Made by a program: the position numbers and the translations under genes | Part shown: piece by piece, positions 1 to 4,805 of the stretch | Position numbering within the stretch: position 1 is the first letter of the stretch | Layout of the letters: each line of letters starts with the position of its first letter | The notes under the pieces: generated by a model | Database searches by the model: none | Told to the model about the DNA's origin: nothing | The model's input: only the letters and a program-made list of their open reading frames with translations | Assembly: GCA_945917385.1 (NCBI GenBank) | Contig: CAMEHJ010000083.1 | Coordinates: 1-6,097, forward strand | Length of the DNA: 6,097 nt | DNA from: an uncultured bacterium | GTDB lineage: Bacteria > Bacillota_A > Clostridia > Oscillospirales > Oscillospiraceae | Direction of reading: 5' to 3'

Positions 1-2
1 AG

Positions 3-494
3 AAGGAGGAAGAGCTCGTCATTACCGACGCGCTTGAACTGCTCAGTACCGTCTGGGGCAAATATGCCGACAGCGACAAATTCCCTGCGGCGGGCGGCGA
101 TTACAGCGAGGAGAACATGAAAACCGATGAGCCGGGTCGATTCGGCGTTGAGGATAAAGAGGCTCTTGAGTATCTGCTGTGCGTACCCGAAAGCGGCGCT
201 GCGCTCATTGACGACGCGGCAACGCTCACGCACATGATGAATACGAACACCTTTACCGCCGGCGCTCTGCACTGCACCGACGGTGCGGACACCGCAAAGC
301 TCGCGGAGCTTATAAAGACCGAGCTTGAAAACCGCCACTGGATGTGCGGCTTCCCCGATAAGTTCGTTATCTACTCTGTCGGCAGCTATGTCGTCTCCGT
401 CTACGGCAAGAACGAGCCTATCTCGACCTTCATGGAAAAGCTCACCGAGGCATACCCCACGGCAGAGCTTCTGTACGAGCAGGCAATAAGCTGA
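3..494 (+). CDS. Uncharacterised protein, 3' part of gene (5' end outside window)
   Basis: The frame is open from the left edge, so this is the C-terminal 163 residues of a longer protein. An internal ATG at 117 lies in the same frame but has no good ribosome binding site, and the coding character continues upstream of it, so I do not take it as the start. The visible part is soluble and acidic at first. It then shows an alternating helix/strand pattern, with a stretch around HMMNTNTFTAGAL and a C-terminal part (NRHWMCGFPDKFVIYSVGSYVVSVYG) that looks like a strand-rich conserved core. No membrane segment or catalytic motif is visible. Many clostridial proteins of this type are small lipoproteins, but the N-terminus that would show a signal peptide is missing. 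A DUF4358-like protein is a possible alternative that I cannot confirm. Only 15 bases separate it from the acyltransferase gene, so the two are probably cotranscribed. Gene reality is fairly sure, function unknown. Confidence 0.75.
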   Translation, partial: KEEELVITDALELLSTVWGKYADSDKFPAAGGDYSEENMKTDEPGRFGVEDKEALEYLLCVPESGAALIDDAATLTHMMNTNTFTAGALHCTDGADTAKLAELIKTELENRHWMCGFPDKFVIYSVGSYVVSVYGKNEPISTFMEKLTEAYPTAELLYEQAIS

Positions 495-509
495 AAAGGG
501 AAATAACGG

Positions 510-1907
510 ATGGTATTTTCAAGTATTCCTTTCCTGTTCCGCTTTCTGCCGATAGTGCTGGCGGCGTACTATATAGTCCCCGCGAAGCTTAAAAACGCGG
601 TGTTGTTCGTCTCAAGCATGGTTTTTTATGCCTGGGGTGAGCCGAAGTTTGCGCTCGTCATGCTCGGCGCGATAGCTCAGGGCTATATTTTCGGGATACT
701 TATAGAGAAAAGCGACAGGCGCAAGGCAAAATTTTACCTTGCGCTTTCCGTCTGTATAAGTCTTGCGGTGCTCGGCGTGTGTAAGTACGCGGATTTCTTC
801 ATCGGGAATTTCGCACTTCTCACGGGTATCCATGTCAAGTATCTGAATATTGCCCTGCCTATCGGCATCAGCTTTTATACCTTCCAGCTTGTGAGCTATG
901 TTGCGGACGTGTACCGGGGCGATGTTCCCGCGCAGAGAAGCTTTGTGAACCTCGGCGCCTATATCGCCATGTTTCCCCAGCTTATCGCGGGGCCGATCGT
1001 GCGCTACTCCGACATACGCACCCAGCTTACCGGGCGCAGCCACACCCTCGATAAATTTGCCCTTGGGCTTCGTAGATTTACCTTCGGCGTCGGCAAGAAG
1101 ATAATCTTTGCAAACAGCCTCGGACTGCTGTGCGAGACGTTCAAGGAGTCGCCGGACAAGTCCGTGCTGTTTTTCTGGCTGTATGCCGTCGCCTATACCC
1201 TTCAGGTGTACTTCGATTTTTCCGGTTACAGCGACATGGCAATCGGCCTTGCAAAGCTTTTCGGCTTTGAGCTTTCCGAAAACTTTGACCACCCCTATGC
1301 GTCCTCGTCGGTGACGGAGTTCTGGCGCAGGTGGCATATCTCGCTCGGCACATGGTTTCGTGATTATGTGTACATCCCCCTCGGCGGCAACAGGGTCAGC
1401 CGCGCAAAGTGGATAAGAAACATATTCGTCGTCTGGTTCTGCACCGGATTCTGGCACGGCGCGGCATGGAACTTCATCGTGTGGGGGCTGTTCTTCGGCG
1501 TGCTTTTAGCGGCGGAAAAGCTGTGGTTCGGCAAATATATCGCCAAAACACGCGTGCTCTGCCATGTGTACACGCTCCTTGCCGTCACGCTGAGCTTTGT
1601 GGTCTTTGACTCAGCCGATATGAAAACCGCCGCGCAGTACATCCTTGCCATGTTCGGCGGGGGAGATTATCCGCTCATCTCCGCCGAAGCCGTCTATTAC
1701 CTCAAAAGCTACGCGCCTATGCTCGTTATCGCGGCGCTCGGCTCTCTGCCGCTTGCGGGAAACATCATATCGCGCCTGCGTGAAAACGGACGCGCCGGGC
1801 TTGTTCTGAACGCATTGGAGCCTTTTGTGCTGCTTGCGATTTTGGTTGTTTCAACCGCATATCTTGTGGACGGCTCGTTTAATCCCTTTCTGTATTTCAG
1901 GTTTTAA
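510..1907 (+). CDS. Membrane-bound O-acyltransferase, MBOAT family, AlgI/DltB-like
   Basis: Integral membrane enzyme that takes an acyl group (usually acetyl) from a cytoplasmic donor and passes it across the membrane for esterifying an exported glycan. The protein has 465 residues, a normal AlgI length, with about ten or eleven hydrophobic segments (for example near 7-23, 29-65, 75-101, 111-135, 218-237, 305-335, 438-455). Family blocks appear in order: LPIGISFYTFQLVSYVADVY (116-135), FPQLIAGPIVRY (155-166), YFDFSGYSDMAIGLAKLFGF (234-253), FWRRWHISLGTWFRDYVYIP (271-290) and TGFWHGAAWNFIVWG (312-326). H316 in the WHG motif matches the catalytic histidine of AlgI/DltB, and H276 the second conserved histidine. 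The start fits the family N-terminus and has an AAGGGA site eight bases upstream. The stop codon overlaps the ribosome binding site of the next gene, a DHHW protein, which is the usual partner. The glycan acylated is unknown. DltB itself is less likely because no dltA, dltC or dltD is seen. Confidence 0.95.
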   Translation: MVFSSIPFLFRFLPIVLAAYYIVPAKLKNAVLFVSSMVFYAWGEPKFALVMLGAIAQGYIFGILIEKSDRRKAKFYLALSVCISLAVLGVCKYADFFIGNFALLTGIHVKYLNIALPIGISFYTFQLVSYVADVYRGDVPAQRSFVNLGAYIAMFPQLIAGPIVRYSDIRTQLTGRSHTLDKFALGLRRFTFGVGKKIIFANSLGLLCETFKESPDKSVLFFWLYAVAYTLQVYFDFSGYSDMAIGLAKLFGFELSENFDHPYASSSVTEFWRRWHISLGTWFRDYVYIPLGGNRVSRAKWIRNIFVVWFCTGFWHGAAWNFIVWGLFFGVLLAAEKLWFGKYIAKTRVLCHVYTLLAVTLSFVVFDSADMKTAAQYILAMFGGGDYPLISAEAVYYLKSYAPMLVIAALGSLPLAGNIISRLRENGRAGLVLNALEPFVLLAILVVSTAYLVDGSFNPFLYFRF

Positions 1908-1912
1908 GGAGG
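1905..1912 (+). promoter_or_regulatory. Strong ribosome binding site overlapping the upstream stop codon
   Basis: TAAGGAGG holds both the TAA stop of the acyltransferase gene (1905-1907) and a full AAGGAGG Shine-Dalgarno sequence, seven bases before the ATG at 1920. It chooses 1920 over the ATG at 1915, which is in another frame and too close. Such overlap favours translational coupling between the two acylation genes (inference). Confidence 0.85.
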
Positions 1913-1919
1913 ATATGGT

Positions 1920-3023
1920 ATGAGTACAAAAATCAGAAATATCCTTTCTGTCGTCCTCCTGCTCGGCTTTGTGCTTATCTTTGCAGTGTGGGGCGTGCTG
2001 AAACCGGACGACCTCATCTCCGACAGAGAGCGAAGACCCCTTGCCGGGAGGCCGGAGCTGACGCTTTCGGGGCTCAAAAACGGCTCCTATATGACAAAGT
2101 ACGAGACTTACTCCGCCGACCAGTTCCCGCTGCGCGACGGTTTTTCAAAGCTCAAAATCTTTACTGCCCTTGATGTATTCCGTCAGAAGGATGTAAACGG
2201 CTTTTATTCGGCACAGGGTCACGCCGCACAGCTTGACTACCCACTGAACGAAGCTTCCGTCGAGAACGCGGCGAGGAAGTTTTCGTATATCTATGATAAG
2301 TACCTCAGCGATAAAAATGCAAACGTTTATATGTCCGTCATCCCGGATAAAAACAGCTTTCTCGCCGCGCCGAACGGCTATCCCGCATTTGACTTCGCGG
2401 AGCTGACAATGCTTCTTCGCAGTTATACCGACTCCTTCTCCGAGTATATAGAAATCGGAGACACGCTCACGCTTGAAAGCTTCTACCGCACCGACGCCCA
2501 CTGGCGGCAGGAGACGCTGCTGCCCACCGCCGAAAAAATTGCCGCCGCCCTCGGCGCGGACATTGAGGCAAGCTATACGACACGCCTTTTGGATTCGCCG
2601 TTTCGCGGCGTGTACAGCGGCAAGACCGATTTAAGCCTTGACACAGAGGAGCTTTACTATCTCGACAGCGCCGTTTTGTCTGCCAGCCGCGTGTACGACT
2701 TTGAGACGGAGAAGTATCTTCCCGTGTACGACCTTGAAAAGGCATCGGGCAGGGACGCTTACGAGCTTTTCCTCTCCGGCTCGAAGTCGCTGCTCAGAAT
2801 AGAAAATCCAAACGCCTCTGGCGACCGCCGCCTTATCATCTTCCGCGACTCCTTCGGCAGCAGCCTTGCGCCGCTGCTTGTTCCCGGATACAGTGAGGTA
2901 ACGCTCGTCGATATCAGGTATATCGCAAGCGCAAGGCTCGGCAGCCTGATTGATTTTGATAATGCCGACGTGCTGTTTCTGTACAGCGCGGGAGTTCTCA
3001 ACAACAGCGAGACGCTTAAATGA
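1920..3023 (+). CDS. DHHW family protein, AlgJ/AlgX-like SGNH-type acyltransferase partner
   Basis: Membrane-anchored extracytoplasmic protein of 367 residues, expected to work with the MBOAT enzyme just upstream in transferring acyl groups to an exported glycan. One hydrophobic segment near residues 8-26 (NILSVVLLLGFVLIFAVWGV) acts as signal anchor. After it comes the family N-terminal pattern DRERRPLAGRPELT and the segment KYETYSADQFPLRDGFSKLK (about 60-80). The name-giving motif reads RTDAHW, with D192, H194 and W195. A second block, IIFRDSFGSSLAPLL, carries D310 and S311. In AlgJ and AlgX the D-x-H pair and a distant serine form the catalytic triad, so D192, H194 and S311 are the predicted catalytic residues. 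The C-terminus, FLYSAGVLNNSETLK, is also typical, so the protein is complete. Spacing of 12 bases to the acyltransferase gene indicates an operon. Whether it transfers acyl groups itself or only assists is not settled by sequence. Confidence 0.92.
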   Translation: MSTKIRNILSVVLLLGFVLIFAVWGVLKPDDLISDRERRPLAGRPELTLSGLKNGSYMTKYETYSADQFPLRDGFSKLKIFTALDVFRQKDVNGFYSAQGHAAQLDYPLNEASVENAARKFSYIYDKYLSDKNANVYMSVIPDKNSFLAAPNGYPAFDFAELTMLLRSYTDSFSEYIEIGDTLTLESFYRTDAHWRQETLLPTAEKIAAALGADIEASYTTRLLDSPFRGVYSGKTDLSLDTEELYYLDSAVLSASRVYDFETEKYLPVYDLEKASGRDAYELFLSGSKSLLRIENPNASGDRRLIIFRDSFGSSLAPLLVPGYSEVTLVDIRYIASARLGSLIDFDNADVLFLYSAGVLNNSETLK

Positions 3024-3030
3024 ACCCTCC

Positions 3031-3054
3031 GCCGCCCGCAAACCTGCGGGCGGC
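3031..3054 (+). repeat. GC-rich perfect hairpin after the DHHW gene
   Basis: Ten-base arms GCCGCCCGCA (3031-3040) and TGCGGGCGGC (3045-3054) pair perfectly around the loop AACC, eight bases after the stop codon. No T-tract follows on either strand, so it is not a canonical intrinsic terminator. It could still weaken read-through into the next gene or protect the 3' end of the operon mRNA. Confidence 0.7.
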
Positions 3055-3078
3055 GACAGCTTCGGTGCAGAAAACCAC

Positions 3079-3107
3079 TTGAAAAAATCTGGCGGCCGTG
3101 CCATAAT
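3079..3107 (+). promoter_or_regulatory. Predicted sigma-A promoter for the DUF4317 gene
   Basis: TTGAAA (3079-3084) and CATAAT (3102-3107) each match the vegetative consensus at five of six positions and are 17 bp apart. The -10 box lies inside the first 21-bp repeat copy. Transcription would start near 3113-3115, giving a leader of about 50 bases that contains the second repeat. No transcript evidence is available. Confidence 0.6.
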
Positions 3108-3163
3108 GACAGGACACTGAACCATAATGACAGGACACTGAATTTTAATGGACAGGAAACGAA
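3101..3163 (+). repeat. Tandem 21-bp direct repeat, two perfect copies plus a diverged third
   Basis: Copies at 3101-3121 and 3122-3142 are identical; the core reads ATAATGACAGGACACTGAA. The next 21 bases (3143-3163) are a diverged copy sharing TAATG, GACAGGA and GAA, and end exactly at the ATG of the following gene. The first copy supplies the promoter -10 box and the third supplies the ribosome binding site (AGGA at 3154-3157, six bases before the ATG). The remaining leader sequence gives no hint of a riboswitch. Confidence 0.9.
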
Positions 3164-4294
3164 ATGAACAAAAAAGAACTTGGCGAGATCAAGCGCCGCA
3201 TAAAGCTTGACCGCAGCAGCATCACCCACATCTACGGATGTTATGTAAACGGTGCGCACGAAATAATCTCATATATAGACGAGTCGCTGGGACTTCTGAC
3301 AAAGGAGGAGACGGAGCAGTATCTTGCTCTGCTCAAAAAGTCGCTCTCCGGCACGCTCGGGAAGAATCTGCTGGATATCAGCTTTGCCACAAAGCAGGTC
3401 ATGGACAGCGACGAGCACCGTCTGCTCAGCGCCCTGAGACGAACCCGGCTGGAGGACGCCGAAATCAGGGAGCGGTTTTACAGGTGCGTTATTGACAGCC
3501 TGAACATGGACGACAACTACCTCATACTCATCGCCCACGACGCCTACGACGTGCCGTACAGGGGTAAGGATGGCGCCATGCAGGAGGACTCGTCCGAGGT
3601 CTTTAACTATATCCTTTGCAGCATCTGCCCCGTAAAAACGGGCAAGGCGGCGCTCGGCTTTGACCCCGACGAGAAGCGCTTCACGAACCACTCCGTCGGT
3701 CAGTTTGCCGGCAAGCCTGAGCTTGGCTTCATGTTTCCGGCCTTTGACGACAGAAGCGCGAATATATATAACGCCCTTTTCTACTCCCGCAATACCGGCG
3801 AGATACATAAGGAGTTTATCGACGCCGTTTTCCGCACCGAGGTGCCGATGTCGGCGGGGCATCAGCGGGAGGCGTTTCATACCGCGCTGAGCGAGGGATT
3901 GAGCGGGGAGTGCAGCTATGAGGTCATAAGCAATATACACACTCAGATAAGCGAGCGGCTTGAAATGCACCGCGAGAGCCGCGACCCGGAGCAGCCGTAT
4001 ATGAGCACGAACGACCTGAGTGAGCTTCTGCGCACCGGCGGCATTGACGACGAGCACGTGGAGAAATTCCGCGAAGCCTGCGACAGGGAGTTCGGAGAGA
4101 ACGCCTTTGTGAACCCCTCAAATATCGTAAACGAGAAAAAGCTTGAGATTCTCACGCCGCAGGTGAAAATTACCGTTGACCCGAAGTTCAGCCACCTTGT
4201 AAGAACTTGTGTTATCGACGGCAAAAAATATATAATGATAAGCGCCGAGGCGGGCGCAGAGGTAAACGGCGTCGCCGTGAACATCGAGGACTGA
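3164..4294 (+). CDS. DUF4317 domain-containing protein, function unknown
   Basis: A 376-residue soluble protein with no signal peptide or membrane segment, so probably cytoplasmic. I recognise it as the DUF4317 family, common in Clostridia and without a known function. The start MNKKELGEIKRRI and the nearby ITHIYGCYVNG (20-30) are the familiar family beginning. A middle portion (about residues 110-215) is rich in strand-like stretches (DNYLILIAHDAYDVPY, FNYILCSICPVKTG, GFMFPAFDDRSANIYNALFY). The C-terminal third is charged and helical, and then ends in a short strand-rich part (KYIMISAEAGAEVNGVAV). The length is about normal for the family and I see no break. It has its own predicted promoter and, at the other end, a terminator starting immediately after the stop codon, so it is probably transcribed alone despite lying downstream of the acylation genes. 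No catalytic residues can be named. Family assignment is from memory of the conserved start and overall pattern. Confidence 0.88.
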   Translation: MNKKELGEIKRRIKLDRSSITHIYGCYVNGAHEIISYIDESLGLLTKEETEQYLALLKKSLSGTLGKNLLDISFATKQVMDSDEHRLLSALRRTRLEDAEIRERFYRCVIDSLNMDDNYLILIAHDAYDVPYRGKDGAMQEDSSEVFNYILCSICPVKTGKAALGFDPDEKRFTNHSVGQFAGKPELGFMFPAFDDRSANIYNALFYSRNTGEIHKEFIDAVFRTEVPMSAGHQREAFHTALSEGLSGECSYEVISNIHTQISERLEMHRESRDPEQPYMSTNDLSELLRTGGIDDEHVEKFREACDREFGENAFVNPSNIVNEKKLEILTPQVKITVDPKFSHLVRTCVIDGKKYIMISAEAGAEVNGVAVNIED

Positions 4295-4333
4295 AAAACC
4301 CCTTCGTACAGCAGGGCTGTACGAAGGGGTTTT
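4295..4333 (+). terminator. Perfect long hairpin terminator after the DUF4317 gene
   Basis: Arms 4295-4311 and 4317-4333 are perfect 17-base complements (left AAAACCCCTTCGTACAG, right CTGTACGAAGGGGTTTT). A further C-G pair can form, leaving a three-base loop. It begins on the base after the stop codon and ends in a T run, fitting an intrinsic terminator that could act on both strands. Nearly the same hairpin recurs at 4748-4785. Confidence 0.88.
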
Positions 4334-4401
4334 CAGCTTTTCAAAGAATGGTTTTTCTGCAATTTGTTTGTTTTTACTATGTGCCGGTGCGGTATTTTCA
4401 A

Positions 4402-4424
4402 GGCTCCCTTGTGTAAAGGGAGCT
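4402..4424 (+). repeat. CTCCC-type hairpin, left member of an inverted pair
   Basis: GCTCCCTT (4403-4410) pairs with AAGGGAGC (4416-4423) around the loop GTGTA, with a possible extra G-U pair outside. The 31 bases from 4402 match the reverse complement of 4690-4720 at 23 positions, and two of the differences are paired changes that keep the stem. Confidence 0.75.
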
Positions 4425-4444
4425 GTCGCGCCGGGGTGTGCAAA

Positions 4445-4467
4445 GTAGGGGAGGCGTTTCGCCTCCC
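4445..4467 (+). repeat. REP-like hairpin 1 with GTAG foot, forward
   Basis: GTAG (4445-4448) directly precedes the stem GGGAGGCG (4449-4456), loop TTT, CGCCTCCC (4460-4467). This tetranucleotide plus stem-loop is the layout of classical REP sequences recognised by RAYT (Y1) transposases. Membership of that family is inference. Confidence 0.65.
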
Positions 4468-4483
4468 GCAAAAACTGACACGC

Positions 4484-4512
4484 GGGACGGGAGCCCTGCG
4501 CCCGTCCCCTAC
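4484..4512 (-). repeat. REP-like hairpin 2 with GTAG foot, reverse
   Basis: Read on the minus strand, GTAG (4512-4509) is followed at once by GGGACGGG (4508-4501), a nine-base loop and CCCGTCCC (4491-4484). It faces hairpin 1, with 16 bases between them, like a head-to-head REP pair. Confidence 0.65.
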
Positions 4513-4533
4513 GGATAATGCTTTGGGGGAAAG

Positions 4534-4559
4534 GGAACGGCACACAGGCCGTTCCCTAC
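4534..4559 (-). repeat. REP-like hairpin 3 with GTAG foot, reverse
   Basis: On the minus strand GTAG (4559-4556) abuts GGAACGGC (4555-4548), a six-base loop and GCCGTTCC (4541-4534). One more C-G pair can form at the base of the stem (4533 with 4556). It is a close inverted copy of hairpin 4. Confidence 0.65.
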
Positions 4560-4578
4560 GAACCGTTTATGAATCATT

Positions 4579-4604
4579 GTAGGGAACGACCTGCGTGTCG
4601 TTCC
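4579..4604 (+). repeat. REP-like hairpin 4 with GTAG foot, forward
   Basis: GTAG (4579-4582) abuts GGAACGAC (4583-4590), loop CTGCGT and GTCGTTCC (4597-4604). Compared with hairpin 3 read in reverse, it differs by one paired stem change (A-T for G-C), one loop base and one outer insertion/deletion, so the two clearly share an origin. Confidence 0.65.
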
Positions 4605-4618
4605 TTTGCACGCTTGGC

Positions 4619-4633
4619 TCTCCCTTTGGGAGA
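4619..4633 (+). repeat. Small hairpin, possible degenerate CTCCC-type unit
   Basis: TCTCCC (4619-4624) pairs with GGGAGA (4628-4633) around TTT. It resembles the 4402 hairpin in base composition but is shorter. It may be a decayed copy or unrelated. Confidence 0.45.
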
Positions 4634-4698
4634 AATATGAGGGATTATTTGTAACGGGTATGAATGGCAACCCCTCCGGGCCGCCTGACGGCGACCCA

Positions 4699-4719
4699 CC
4701 TCCCCTTGCACAGGGGAGG
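4699..4719 (-). repeat. CTCCC-type hairpin, right member of an inverted pair
   Basis: CCTCCCCT (4699-4706) pairs with AGGGGAGG (4712-4719) around TGCAC. It is the inverted counterpart of the hairpin at 4402-4424. A small four-pair stem GCCG/CGGC (4680-4692) lies just to its left, in a CCCCTCC-rich stretch that seems to belong to the same repeat. Confidence 0.7.
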
Positions 4720-4747
4720 CATGGGGAAAGAGGTTCTTGACAGTCTC

Positions 4748-4785
4748 AAAACCCTTCGTACAGCCAAGCTGTACGAAGGGGTTTT
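4748..4785 (-). terminator. Second copy of the long hairpin terminator, after the CoA-transferase gene
   Basis: TTCGTACAGC (4755-4764) pairs with GCTGTACGAA (4768-4777) around CAA. The stem continues as CCC against GGGG and AAAA against TTTT, with one unpaired G. It lies about 20 bases beyond the stop of the minus-strand gene, and both strands end in a T run, so it can terminate that gene and block read-through from the left. The stem is nearly identical to the one at 4295-4333. Confidence 0.82.
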
Positions 4786-4805
4786 ATATGGTATATCGGT
4801 TTATC

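Larger units (their letters stand above)
4334..4747. other. Non-coding intergenic block rich in hairpin repeats
   Basis: About 410 bases between two convergent genes with no credible coding region. Short open frames across it (for example around 4364-4582) merely translate the palindromes. The first 65 bases (4334-4400) are AT-richer and show nothing recognisable. The rest is almost wholly made of stem-loops listed separately here. The style resembles mosaic intergenic repeats that I recall from Oscillospiraceae genomes; this is memory, not a search. Confidence 0.8.

Noticed and set aside
612..1457. Long minus-strand open frame of 281 codons inside the acyltransferase gene
   Set aside because: It lies wholly antisense to a clear MBOAT gene, its translation shows no family motif or membrane pattern, and GC-rich codon use commonly opens such frames.
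510..3023. A dlt (teichoic acid D-alanylation) operon
   Set aside because: No dltA or dltC gene, and the second gene has the DHHW/AlgJ-like motif layout rather than that of DltD.
3101..3163. Plasmid-type iterons or a replication origin
   Set aside because: Only two to three copies, with no replication protein gene nearby and clear chromosomal-style genes on both sides; the promoter/leader reading explains the site better.
3269..4057. Minus-strand open frame of 262 codons inside the DUF4317 gene
   Set aside because: Antisense shadow of a recognised family; no start signal or domain.
4364..4582. Short plus-strand open frame across the repeat block, and its antisense counterparts
   Set aside because: The translation is cysteine- and arginine-rich sequence produced by the palindromes, with no start signal; frames of this sort are typical false calls over such repeats.
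4295..4785. CRISPR array
   Set aside because: The repeated units are hairpins of different sequence and mixed orientation with unequal spacing, not uniform direct repeats with spacers.
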